Assembly (NCBI GenBank): GCA_033439795.1
Contig: JAUTDP010000002.1
Coordinates: forward strand, 3,720,001 to 3,784,000
Direction: 5' to 3'
Source of the DNA: Sordaria brevicollis
Lineage: Eukaryota > Ascomycota > Sordariomycetes > Sordariales > Sordariaceae
DNA: 64,000 nt
Of this stretch, positions 11,244 through 23,022 are shown one piece after another (position 1 is the stretch's first letter; every line of letters begins with the position of its first letter). The position numbers were made by a program, and so were the translations under genes. A model generated the notes under the pieces. That model was given only the letters and a program-made list of their open reading frames with translations, was not told where the DNA came from and did no database searches.

Positions 11244-12598
11244 GATTGAGACCACAAGAATGAATGAAGAAAAGGACACAAAAGACAATGAATGTACACC
11301 AGACCTGCTGATGGTGTAGAAGTACTGATAGGAGTCAAGAAGAAGCACAACTACTCAAAAGAAGAAGAAAAGATGCGTCAGCTGCTCACCCATACCTATA
11401 TACTCATTTGGTCAACACCAAAAGAATATATTAGGGACCACCGCAACAGCCATAAAGAGGTTCGAAGCTCCTCCAAATCGGTTAGCCGCCAGCCTGATCC
11501 AACATCAGTCCACTTGTGGGAAGAGGTCTCAAGCTGGAACTCACGTTTTCTCCGCTAACTCTTCTCACTTGGCACCAGACACCAGACAAGTGAAGCAGAC
11601 GTTCTACCAGCGCTCTTGCGAGAAGAAAAAAAAATAGGAAAAGAAAACGGGCTCGGTGGGAGACGTACGCCACCATGAGTCCTCGCGCGCGGTTATCAGA
11701 AAGATTAGATCTCGCCAAGCGAAAATTCTATATAAGAAACCCCCATCGGTCTGTATGTTCCGAATGCCTGCATGTGCCAATCTGGTTAAATAATGGAGTC
11801 GAGTGGGCGTTGGGCCGCTGGACGTTCTTTTGTGAGGATTTAGGGGGAGCGCCACCATGTCGGAGCCAGCCCCGGTGGCCTTCAGCTGGCCTCTCAGCCG
11901 GTCGAATAGTTGGCCATCTAGCTGGCCATATCAGTCTATAATTGTGTGAAACTTTTTTGCAGAAGTTGTAGTTGAACTACATCATGGTTAAATAAGCCGA
12001 TAAGTTAAGCGCGCTGAACTTTTGTATAACACATCGTCGATATGGTATTAACTTTGAAGCTTGTGCCACCGAGTACTATCGAGTAAGCGGTCAGTTCATT
12101 CTCCCTCAGATGAGGCCGCGTATTCCAGTCATTTTTCGACATCATTTCAATATTGCATCGCGTGGAAGGGTCTTGGTATTGAGAAGCTGACCACAAACAG
12201 AACCTGGATACAGGCCTTGCACATGTACGTAGGGTGTCTACCGAGGCTCGTTGAGAAGACTTACCTGCCCATATCGGGCAGATGCTGGTGAATGTCGAGT
12301 TGAGATGATGTCTTTTGACACGGTCAGCATGATCGAGCTACACGAAGTTCCATCAAGACCGCAGCTGACCACCACCTTCTATCAACACGTTTCAAAGATT
12401 GACCTCACCCCCTGCATCGCTTGCTACTTCATATGTATATACTAATATGTACAAGAACTCCCAAGAGGTTGAGCATGAGAAAGTATCCAAGACTCCCACC
12501 AACACCCAACCAACAACAAAAATGGTTATTCAAAAGGATTTATGACGCACATATATCATCCCCGACAGTCACTTGAGCAGCTCATAAAATGATATCTC
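11244..12598. other. intergenic region, no gene seen
   Basis: Upstream of the membrane-protein gene and downstream of creC. Short open frames exist on both strands but none has convincing composition. Around 11884-11935 there are several copies of the heptamer AGCTGGC/TTGGCC. Confidence 0.55.
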
Positions 12599-14734
12599 CT
12601 AGTTATCATCTCCATGCTGGGACTGAGACGGCGTAGACGAGTCGTCCGAGGGGCGACTCCATGTTCGGACGTGACCCGACTTGCAACTCGTCACGATCCC
12701 GTCTTTGGTAAAGTCAAGCCAACAGAGCGGATCATCGTCAACAATTTTACTCTGTTTTATGGTCCACATAGTTAGATCCTATCCTCGAATCAAGCAGGAA
12801 AAAAGTAGGTAAGAGACATACCAAAACAGGGGGCAACATGGCCGTTCTCGCCCTTGGCTCCACGGGATGCGGTTCGACCTTTTGCTTTGGCGTGGAGGGT
12901 ACTGGTGTTTCCTCGGTAGCCGCTGCGTCTCCTGAGCTTGACAGATTCGAGTCCGATCGTAGACGATTGCTGGTTGTGGTATTCTGCGTTTCGGCCCGCT
13001 GAAGAGAAGCAAAACGGGACGAAAAGGAAGACCCACGTTGTCTTACCGATGCCTGTCGTTTCATCCGATATTTAATCAACAATCAGATCAAAAGCAGACC
13101 TGGCGTGCGGGTAAACTTACAGCTTTGGGTCGATGCAGCATGCCGACACTGAAATCCCACAAGCACAACCGGCAGTCTTCACCAACACTGCCGAATCGAT
13201 AATTCTTTCCGTCGCACTGCCAGGGGTCAAAGGCAACCGAGGTCACCCACGAATGATGGCCCTGACACCTGGCGATAAGGGCAGATTCGGAGATGCACCA
13301 GATGGAAATAAGGTCATCCTGACCGCCGGTGAGAACGTACTTGCCGTCGGGCGACCAACAGACGCACATCAAACCGCCGTAGTAAGAGTAAAACAGATCG
13401 ATTAACCTAGCAACTTCAAGTTAGCTTTGGGAGGCGGGGGATTTCATAATGGGGTAAACTGACTCTTCCTTCAGATAGTCAATGATCCTTAACGTCCCAT
13501 CCTCTGAAACCACGGCAAGATGCCTGTGGTCAGGAGAGAAAGCAAAGGCGTTGATGCGATGGTTTGAAAGCTTCCACACAGCCACGGGATTTGCCTTTTG
13601 GTTCTTTGAGTGAACAGATTTGTGGACGTGGATCTGGCTGGTGTAGTTGCAGCTCTTGGCGCCGTTGGAGACGCCATTACTGCTGTCCCCGCTGGCACGA
13701 GTGGCGGCCTCGTCTTCCGGTGAGAAACTCGAATCTTCCTTTTCCTTGTCGTACACGACCAAGGTCCCATCCATGTGCGCTGCCAGAAAGAGGTTTTCTG
13801 ACCCCGGGATCCATTGGATCATGGATACAGGCGTTTTGTTGATGAGGCCCTTCTTGTTAAGACGGGTATATCGTTGAGACATGGGCTCCCACCAAATAAT
13901 CTCGCCAGTCGAAAAGCCCATAATCACATCAATATGTGACGAAGTCTTTGTTATCCTATTAACATCGTGGCAAAGACAATGCGCCTTGGTGAACAGGATT
14001 TTTGTCAAGTAGTCGGCCTTGGTGGTCGAAGAGAGATCCAACCACTGGAATGCTCGGTTGATGTTGGCAAACGCAAAGAGGCCGTCGGCTGGTCGATCGC
14101 CTAACTTCTTATGCAGAGACTCGTGGACGATAACCCTGGAAATAAACGAAGAGTTGCTTTTCGTCATGCTGTTCTTTGGCTTTTTGCGCTTATTGCTGTC
14201 CTTTGTGTTTGTTTGAGCCAACAATGTGTTTCCTTCACCAAAGGCTGGCGTGTTGGAGGAAATGGCACCAGCATCACTCGAGGCAGCTCGGGCGCCCTCG
14301 CTACTCCCACGCACGCCGGAGGACGACCGACTTTCATCTGGATGTTCTTGGATACTCTGCTGCACACCATTTGCTCGTGAACCAACTCTAAACAAGCCGG
14401 GCCCTGGCGGTGGAGGACGTATATCGAGGTTGACAAGGGAGAGGGTGGTGCCAGCGGTAGCAGGCTGGGGAGTCGTCGCGAGAGGATTCGGATTTACGAT
14501 TGGAGCTTCGGATGGATGTGGTGGAGGAGTTGCAAGATGCAGGTCTTCCTTGAGCGTGTACAGGCCCTCTCCAACCAGGAACTGATACTCGGGCCCGGTA
14601 GGATGCGACAGGATATTGTTGGTCTCTATCATAGGGGCAACATGGCCGGGGACGAGTCCGTATCCCGCCTGGCTTGGATACCTCGGCGGCGGAGGAAGGA
14701 CGCTATGAAGTGAATAGCTAAAATCAGCCTGCAT
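12599..14734 (-). CDS. creC: WD40 protein CreC (carbon catabolite repression / deubiquitinase partner)
   Basis: CreC-type WD40 protein, homologous to human WDR20/DMWD; in Aspergillus CreC binds and stabilises the deubiquitinase CreB in carbon catabolite repression. Four minus-strand exons: 14734-13464, 13406-13121, 13052-12822 and 12751-12599, giving 646 residues with consistent phases (first donor GTCAGT). The N terminus has the proline-rich [18 protein letters not shown] typical of the family. WD repeats begin with [18 protein letters not shown] and continue through [20 protein letters not shown], the very conserved [20 protein letters not shown] and [13 protein letters not shown] low-complexity insert of about 75 residues (exon 3) precedes the final repeat ([15 protein letters not shown]...[10 protein letters not shown]). 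The last intron-exon assignment is supported by this conserved terminal repeat. Identification is strong. Confidence 0.92.
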
Positions 14735-16855
14735 GTTCTGTAATTCTATGGCAGTTGTCTGTGTGTGTCTGTACGGCTACGTGTATGTGGGTGGGGGTTT
14801 GTGCTTTTGCGCTTTGTCCTCCGACTTGAGGTATAACAAGAAGTGAGAAGCCGGTGCGTGTACATAGCTATCTCTCTTATCTCGTGGAATTTGTACAAGG
14901 TAGGTTTGCTTACAACATGGCTGCTACTGCGGACTCCAGTTTGTCGGCTTAACGCGCTGTATGGCGCTGGACTTGGTAACCTGGACAACAGCTATTCGCT
15001 GGGATAGCCCAAACAACAGGCGGTCGGCAACCTGGGCTACAAGGGTCCAAGACTCGAGAATGGTAGGGCTGGGAACAGATGGGCTGCGGGCGGCGGCGGT
15101 ATCGTCGGCGAGTAACAGGTTGCAGACTGTGGAGGTCGAGTATCGAATCCGACTCGTCGTCACAAGCGGGATGCCAAGATAGGCGATAGCTGGAATGTGA
15201 TGGCACTTTATTTATCAAGCAGCCTTTACTCTGTGGAACGAGAGGCTCGAGGGGGAAAGTAAAGATAAGAAGATATGAACGATATCCAAAAAGTATGGGA
15301 AAGCTCGAGAAGATCAAGTATGGTACAAAAGTCGGACCAGGACCGAAGGTGTTGGAGGAGGAGGAGGATACGAGGTTGGAAGAAGGACAACGGAAGGAGA
15401 AGAAAGAGACCACTGCAGGACCTCAAGTTGGAATTGAGTTCGGGGAAAGAGACACATGCAAGGCCCCAGGGCCAGGATGAGGGATCGACATTGTTTAAGA
15501 ATAAGGTACGCTGACGCGCCAACACCTTAACAGCACGACATGATGTTGGACTTGGACGGACAGGGGTGTTCTCATAGTTGCATTTTGGGATGCTTCGGAA
15601 GGCTGGGGAAGTGCGCAATGGGGAAACTTGCGGAGCGGGCGGGAGCCATTGAGAGCCATTGGGAGCCATTGGGAGCCATTGGAAGCGCTCCTCACTGGCC
15701 GGCTCGCCTTCGAAAACCACGCGGGATGAATGGAGATCCGGGAAAGTGTGGGGTAAAATCGGATGAAATGAGCGACGACATGGCCCGGAGCTTCGGTCGG
15801 CGGCCCGGACCTTTTGGTGCCTGTCGGCCGCTTGTCATATGTCATATCCTTCTAGAAGCCTTCAGTTGAGTGTGTTAAACCAATGAAACACCATCTTTTC
15901 TCTGACAGTCTCTTCACAATCACAACAGTAGCAACTGAGCCTCCAAGTTCACAGAGTACTACAGATGACAGTAGACGACGAGGTACACTCTGCGAATAAG
16001 CGTCACCTGCAGATGCACAATTGGGGTAACTGGAACCTTAGCAATGCGACCCTTCGTAAAAACGTTGAGGTTGATCGTTAAAGAGGTTGAGGGGCATCTT
16101 CAAGAGCCATAAGTAATCTAGTCAACAGAGCCACCAAGCTGGCCGAGTCAAACTCGAGACCTCCGCAACAAGCGCCGGCGCCGATCGCGGTATGCTCGGG
16201 AAAACAGATTCCCATCACCTGAGCTCTTTGGATACTTAATCATGGGATCCTAGCTGGACGATTTAGAGCTCTTGCATCGGTAACCTTGGCATACTGAAAT
16301 TCAAGGTCCAGGTCAGTCATCCTGTCTTGCCCTCACGGCTTGTTTGAATCGGGTCGAAAATAAACATTTCCATGTAACGGAAGCAGAGAGCATAATTCAG
16401 TTGTCTGGGAGAAAGCATTCCAACCCCAGACCCTGACCTCACGATTGTGTACAAGTGCAACAATAACCGAGATGCGGTTGTCCAGACAACTTTAGCCATA
16501 GGCGGGGATGTCTCGAGCCTGGACCCACTGACCCCAATTCGCCCAACCAGCGCTCTTTCTGAATGGTCAGTTGAGCAAACGAAATCCCCACTTTAAGGAC
16601 CTCGACGACTCCTTGGCTTTGAGCAACTTGAAGCTCGTTCGTCGTTCGATTTCGTGAACAAAACCATCCGACATCACCTGCACATCTCTTACATACTCGT
16701 TGCAGCTTCGACCTGTCTTGTTTACACTCTGAACTTCCAACACAAAGTTCCTGTAAAGAACATTGCGCCGCGACTTCGACTCAACGAAACGACCCGCAGG
16801 CTGGAGTTATCATGGAATAGCAGCCCCCGTCGGTGTCCGAAACCATACCACCACC
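14735..16855. other. divergent intergenic region between creC and Miro
   Basis: A 2.1-kb region containing the upstream sequences of creC (minus) and the Miro gene (plus). Holds four tandem copies of a 10-mer of the form G(G/A)GAGCCATT at 15641-15680. Several open frames of 60-160 codons are present but read as low-complexity or leader sequence, so I call no gene. Confidence 0.5.
15641..15680. repeat. tandem 10-mer repeat, four copies
   Basis: Four consecutive 10-bp units, GGGAGCCATT with one variant GAGAGCCATT, in the upstream region of creC. Confidence 0.9.
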
Positions 16856-18850
16856 ATGTCTACTGGTACGATTCCTGTGGCTCTCCCTTGATATCCTGCG
16901 CGCAATGCCGGCATTGGGATTGCTTTGCCATGCTGTGCTTACCTACAGACTGTCAACTAATACTTTGTAGCAGTTCGAATCTGTGTTTGCGGCGACGAGG
17001 GGACCGGCAAGTCCAGCTTGATCGCCTCTCTAGTCAAGGGCGTCTTCGTCGCCAACAAGATACAGGCCGTCCTACCCCAAGTCACGATTCCTCCGACAAC
17101 CGGAACACCCGAGAATGTCACCACTACCATCGTCGATACCTCCGCCCGCCCACAAGACCGAACTACTTTGCGCAAGGAAATCCGAAAGTCCAATGTCATA
17201 CTCCTTGTCTACTCCGACCACTATAGCTACGAGCGCGTTGCCTTGTTCTGGATGCCATACTTTCGATCTCTCGGAGTCAATGTTCCCGTCGTACTATGCG
17301 CCAACAAGTCGGATCTCGTCAGTGATGGAAATGCCGCGCAGGTGGCCGAAGAAGAAATGCTTCCAGTAATGGCCGAGTTCAGGGAGATCGACTCGTGCAT
17401 TCGGACAAGTGCAAAGGAGCAGAAGAACGTAATTGAGGTCTTCTATCTATGTCAAAAGGCCGTTACACACCCGATTGCTCCCTTGTTCGACTATAAGGAA
17501 GGCCAGCTGAAGCCCGCTTGCGTCGATGCGCTGAGGAGGATATTCTTCCTGTCGGACAAGGATCAGGATGGCTACCTGAACGATCGGGAAATGCAGGACT
17601 TTCAACAAAAGTCGTTCGACAAGCCGCTTTCACAAGAGGACCTTGACAACATCAAGCTAACGGTCAGCAAGTCGGTGCCTAGCTCTAGCACAGACAAGGG
17701 GTTGGATCTTCAAGGGTTTCTGCAGTTGAACAAACTATATGCAGAAAAGGGGCGGCACGAGACGATATGGATTATTCTCCGAAAATATCACTACACGGAC
17801 AGCTTGAGTTTGGAGGACAACTTCCTACACCCACGGTTCGATGTACCCGACTACGCTTCCGCAGAACTCAGCCCAGCAGGATACCGGTTTTTCATGGATC
17901 TCTTCCTGACTTTCGACAAGGACAACGATGGAGGTCTCAATGATCGAGAACTTGCTGCCTTGTTTGCGCCCACTCCAGGGCTCCCGAATTCCTGGGCCGA
18001 AACTTCGTTCCCCTCCACTACCGTCCGGAACGAAGCCGGGCATATCACCCTTCAGGGATGGCTTGCCCAGTGGAGCATGACCACTTTCCTGGAACCGAAA
18101 ACAACACTCGAGTATCTGGCATACCTCGGGTTCGAGACACCAAACGCCCGCGAGACCACAACGGCCGCCCTCAAAATCACAAAACCCCGGAAGCGGAGAC
18201 GTCGTCCAGGGCGCGTCGACCGCAACGTAGTCCTCTGCTACATACTCGGCTCCTCGGGCGCCGGCAAATCTTCCCTCCTGGATGTCTTCCTCAACCGGCC
18301 TTTTGACACGCTTTACCACCCGACCATAAAACCCAGACGCGCCGTCAACAGCGTCGAGCTCCAGGGCGGCAAGCAGTGCTACCTGATCCTGGAAGAGCTA
18401 GGCGAGCTCGAGCCGGCCATTCTCGAAAACCAGGCCAAGCTAGACGCCTGCGACCTCATCTGTTACGCTTACGACTCGTCGGAACCGGACTCGTTTTCGC
18501 ACATTGTCGAGCTTCGCAAGCGGTACCCGCAGCTCGACGAGCTACCCGCCATCTACACGGCGCTGAAGGCGGACCGCGATAAGACCACGCAGCGCAGCGA
18601 GCTGCAGCCAGACGCATACACGGCCGCCCTGAACATGAGCGCCCCCTTGCATGTCAGCGTCACCTGGAACAGCATCAGCGAGCTCTTTGTCGCCCTGGCG
18701 GAGGCGGCAACAAACCCCAGCACGGCTTTCCCCCGCAGCGAGGATCCGCCGGCGGATCGAGCAAGTTTGTACATGGCCTTGGGGGCCACAGCATGCGCGG
18801 CTCTGGCGGCGTTTATGATTTGGAGGAGGTCAACTTCGAATGCTGCTTAG
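16856..18850 (+). CDS. gem1: mitochondrial Rho GTPase (Miro/Gem1)
   Basis: Tail-anchored outer-mitochondrial-membrane GTPase; yeast Gem1 regulates the ER-mitochondria encounter structure and mitochondrial inheritance. Exon 1 is only 10 nt (16856-16865, MST plus one base), followed by a 105-bp intron (GTACGA...TTTGTAG) and exon 2, 16971-18850; total 629 residues, the usual Miro length. Domain order is canonical. GTPase 1 has its P-loop GDEGTGKSS at 11-19 and NKSD near 115. EF-hand 1 is [12 protein letters not shown] near 200 and EF-hand 2 is [12 protein letters not shown] near 319. GTPase 2 has its P-loop GSSGAGKSS near 430. A C-terminal anchor at about 602-623 ([18 protein letters not shown]) is followed by RRS. 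The tiny first exon is fixed by the need to supply the first P-loop strand ([10 protein letters not shown]). Identification is firm. Confidence 0.95.
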
Positions 18851-19463
18851 ATTGCAGGATTTTATTGACTTGATTTTCTAGGTTGGTAGCATGCGATCTG
18901 GTGTGACGTGGTTGGTCGCTCTCAGTTGGCTACATTCACTATTGTACACCGTCCCAAGTTGGTTCCTCGGTCCTTTTTTTTTAACTTTATCTTCTGCAAT
19001 CTTGGATTTGGTGGCAGCATGTGGTTAGGCTGGTCGGTCGGTTGGTGTTCAACAAATACATACATAGCGCGTTGAATTGAAACATGATACCCTCTCCCTT
19101 ATACCATGCGTAGCAGGAACACAACAGCGCTCCTTTACGAAATACGTCGGTTCGCTTACACGTTCACTGAATGCAAAGCTCGCTGAGCTGATACGAAAAA
19201 CATGAACGTCTGGGGTAACGGAAGAAAGGAAACGAGCGCATGACATTCATAGTAATCCAGCAGGAAAAGAAAAGAAAACAGCACTGACACGAGGGTATAC
19301 TTTCGCTTCCGCTTTTCAGGCTATGCGACCGGATATTAAAACTCCGACTCCGACACGGGACAGGGGAAGAATCGCAAAAAAGCTATACGAAAAAGCAAGA
19401 AAAGAGGTGAAGAAAAGAGATCTGGAATCGCAAAAGTGAGAAAAAGAAATTGTCAAAAAGAAT
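18851..19463. other. intergenic region, no gene seen
   Basis: 3' flank of the Miro gene up to the tRNA. Nothing gene-like recognised. Confidence 0.6.
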
Positions 19464-19535
19464 CGATCCACCCAGGGGTCGAACCTGGAACCTCCTGATT
19501 CGTAGTCAGACGCTCTGCCATTGAGCCAGCGGACC
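19464..19535 (-). tRNA. tRNA-Arg, anticodon ACG
   Basis: A complete intron-less cloverleaf on the minus strand, 72 nt. The acceptor arms GGTCCGC and GTGGATC pair with two G-U pairs. The D arm is GGCTCAATGGCAGAGC. The anticodon stem-loop is TCTGA-CTACGAA-TCAGG, with ACG at the anticodon. The T arm is CCAGG-TTCGACC-CCTGG. CCA is not encoded, as expected in a nuclear genome. Confidence 0.93.
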
Positions 19536-21950
19536 TTGTATCATTTGATGTTTAAATCTGCCAAATCTCTGCTCTATATCATCTGTTCCCATCCTTCCAT
19601 TCTGTGAATAAAGATGGGTTTGGTGCGGCTATTTTGACCGATCACTTTCCCCCCGCACAGCAAACAACCTGCAACCTGTCCTGCATTCATTCTGTGCTGC
19701 CCGCGTGCTTGAAGCTCTCGCCGTGCGCTGTCATCTATATATCTATAGGCATATACACAAATGCATGTCGGCAAAAGTTTCTCAACTGTCCAGGGGTCCT
19801 CCTGTCCTCCTGTCCGCCAAGCGGTCGCGAAAACGGTGTGCATGGCTGCTGCACAGTTGCAATATCTGTTTGACTTTGACTGCCTGCTCTGCCAAAATAA
19901 AAAAAAGTGAAGTTCGTTCCGGAAAAAGAAGTGTGAGTGGTGACGTCAGTGGTTTCTGCTGTTGTAGACTTGGCGAAACTGCGAGAAGTGACGGTTCTAC
20001 ATCCGAGAGATGGGATTGGTTGAAAATGACCTGGAAGGGTTGGTGATGGTTGATCAAAGGACCAGGGTTGGGGTTAAATATGCCCGTTATTTATAAGTTG
20101 GCGCTTTTCTTTCCTTGTTGGTCAGTCCAGTCCAGATGAGTAGGTTGCTGGTGACGGATTTTGGCCGTTCAAGTCTAGGTATCAACTTGGACACTGTAGA
20201 TATGTGTTGGGTTGTTATTTAATGATTTTGATCAGATCGGGCCCTTAAAAATCATCAGTGATGAACGCAAGTCGCAAGACCCTGAGTCGTGGCGGTACTG
20301 TATGACGATGACAGAAGAGCGTATGTACAAGGTGTTTGAACGCCAATAGACGCCGCTTGTCTATTGGTTGGTTGTAGGGGAGAAGAGTAAAAGTAGGGTT
20401 TTGTGTAATCGATGTCTCGGTTCCTTTGCTAGAAATCCCATTTCTCCTATATTTTAGATTTGTGGAAAAAAGAAAATGGAGTAAGGATAACCGATTTGCT
20501 ATTTGGGTTTTGGATTTGATAGAATTAGCGGTATGCTAGAAGGGGTAAAAAATAGACTGTAAGGTGTGATAGAAAAATATGAATTTAGATTCCGTTATTG
20601 TCTTTTTTTTAGGATGTATTAGCAACTTTCTGGGATTTAAATGGTTTGGTGGTGGTGGTGGTGGTGGTAGGTATGCAGAGCCGATAGCTGTCACAGCGCC
20701 GCCGTGGCGTGTTGTTAACCTGAACTTTTGTTTATGATGGATGGCGGAAATTGCCTCTTTAGGTGACCTAATTGTTTTATTGGCCTTCTCTACAATAAGT
20801 TTTGGGCAAGATACTTGACGATAGTGTTGGGCATTAAAATTTCTCTTCCATAGGCAAGGAGAAAATGGGGAATGTGATAATTGTGTCCATAATCACGCTC
20901 TCTTCCTTTTTTCGGAAAGACCCATGAGATCGTCCGTACAAGGATTAGCAGGGTCTTCCGAGGACGGATGTATGAAGCCGGAGCAATTTGCCTTTTCGGT
21001 GGTGCGTTCTGGCATGAGGGTTTGTTGATTGTTGACTTCCGTTTCCCCCCCTTAGTTTAACAACCGCTTGTCTGTCACGGATGTTCGAAATATGTTCACA
21101 TGATCATACGGAAGCCGTCCTTGTCTTCGAATACCATGTGTCATTCGGTGTCTCCGCTCGAACTATCTGCTCCAACTCGACACTTTTGATCCTCATTGCC
21201 ATGATGCCTCTTAATATCGTCTTGCGTGCGCCTGAGCCTTTTCCTAAGTTCTTGAACCAGTAGCCCTATTCCTTTCCTTTCTCCTTCCGTTCCATATCCA
21301 ACCTGCCTGCCCGCCCATACTCCCATATCGTACCGTATGGATGAAATGCCGATGAAGCATCCTTCTCGAAAAGAACCCAACTCGCTCGCAAGATGCCCCT
21401 GTTGCCAAATAGATGAAGACGTGAGAAAGAAAGATCTAAGCACGGCCAGAATGCCGCGCCTCTAATGATCTGAACAGGTAGTAATGAAACAATGGTATGC
21501 CGTGCGAAAGAAACAGCCGAGTAGTGGATGGACGATTCGCCAACGGAAAAGAATGGGTAATAAGTATATATGAAGAAGAAAGAAGATAAGACGAATCATC
21601 GTCATGCCCGATCGCAAGAATAAGACGCCTTTCGCAATGATGATGGATATGAACTCCCAAGCCAACCAAAAACCTAATAAAGACCCCAGAAATGATGGGA
21701 AAATGGCAAAAACCCTAGAACGCCCAAACGTGTGCCAGATGATATCGTGTGTCTAACCCCTTTCTCCCTTGATTGTTGTTGTTGTTTGTTCTTGTGATGA
21801 TGTTGTTGTTGTTGTTGCCGTCGTCGTTTTGATGGTCGCGCAGTGGTGCCGGTGTTGCGGCCACTGCTGCTTTTCGTCCCCACTCCCATTTGTTTCTCTC
21901 TCCTTTTCCCTTTCTGCTCCTCGTGAAGCAGTTGCAGTCCCCCCTCTCTC
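19536..21950. other. gene-free region downstream of vvd
   Basis: 2.4 kb without a supportable gene. Contains a TGG trinucleotide microsatellite at about 20646-20669 and GTT/TTG-rich tracts at 21773-21822 next to the vvd stop codon. Part must be the vvd 3' UTR. Confidence 0.5.
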
Positions 21951-22639
21951 TCATTCCTTTTCGCACTGGAAACCCATGCTGTATCGGTATTCCCCTGTCT
22001 CATCTCGTACCGGGATCATCGTCAAGAGGTTGATGAACCGCTGGCCGTTCTTTTTGAAGTTGACCACCTCGAGCTGCACCTCGGCGTTCTTGTCGATCGC
22101 TTTCCTCATCTTCTTAATGGTGTTGGGGTCGACGTATTTCCTTGTCGATTTCGGCTTGACCATGCCGTCGGGCGACTGAAGAAAGCGGCAGTTCCTCCCC
22201 ATAACTTCGGCGCTGCTGTACCCAGTCATGTAGAGGAAAGCTTCTGAGGCGTACACAATCGGCTGGTCCTTTTGCTTCAGGTCGCACATAATCAGAGCGC
22301 ATGACATGTCAACCGGACCCAAGTCCACCTGAGGGTTTGGCCTGCTCATGATTTGAACCTGTTACAGAGTGTTAACTAGGTACTCGTCCATACTGAAAGC
22401 GAAGAGGTTCCAGGGATGACTTACCAAGTAGCCCATGATGTCGTAACCGCCGGGAGCGTAGAGCGTATGGTAGAAGAGGGGGTTTGCTGTGGCCGCCGTT
22501 TGGGGGTCATAGTGGTATTGCTGAGAGGCTTCTGTTAGCAGGGGTACCGACACCAAGCAAAAGAAAGGAGAGCTTTGCTTACCTGATACGCCTCAACTTC
22601 CCAAGGGTTCATGGTGCTTGAGTTCACGGTATGGCTCAT
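21951..22639 (-). CDS. vvd: VIVID blue-light photoreceptor (LOV/PAS protein)
   Basis: Small LOV-domain flavoprotein that damps White Collar Complex signalling during photoadaptation by competing for WC-1. Three minus-strand exons: 22639-22583, 22520-22425 and 22358-21951, totalling 186 residues, exactly the length of Neurospora VVD as I recall it. The N-terminal cap (MSHTVNSSTMNPWEVEAY) is followed by the GGYDIMGYL helix/hinge and the LOV core. The adduct-forming cysteine lies in GRNCRFLQSPDG and counts to Cys108. Cys71, implicated in light-driven N-cap rearrangement, is also present. The C-terminal strand reads MIPVRDETGEYRYSMGFQCE. Compared with the N. crassa protein from memory there are about a dozen conservative changes, suggesting a sister species. 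The very long upstream region carries candidate light-response elements. Confidence 0.97.
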
Positions 22640-23012
22640 GGTTGCTGGGCTATGAGACAGTGTGTTGCTAAGGTTGATGGCGGTTTCTTTAGCCGGCTGA
22701 AGAGGCTTTCGAGTAATCGCACAGGCGGGAGTCTCTAGTTGACAAGGGCTGACTGTTGATGACGATGGTCTAGGCCGACCTGTCTGGGACAAGTGAATCG
22801 GTAGTGTAACCGGGATAGGTTATCGCATAGGCCAATGGAGTCGACGGCGAAGTTGTTGCTTGTTTGTTATGATGATATCAATGTTGAAGGCATCCACGGT
22901 GGCAAGAAGCAAGGTAAAGGAAAAATGACCATGAGGTTAAAGGAAGAAGAGGGTATTTAAGAAGGCCCTAAGACGCAAAAGTCTGGTTGGGGCCGGGCGT
23001 CGGAATGCCGTC

Positions 23013-23022
23013 GATCGAGATC
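23013..23022. promoter_or_regulatory. candidate proximal light-response element of vvd
   Basis: GATCGAGATC, read on the other strand as GATCTCGATC, about 375 bp upstream of the vvd start. White Collar Complex sites are built from paired GATC/CGATC cores. The match is by eye and not validated. Confidence 0.4.
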
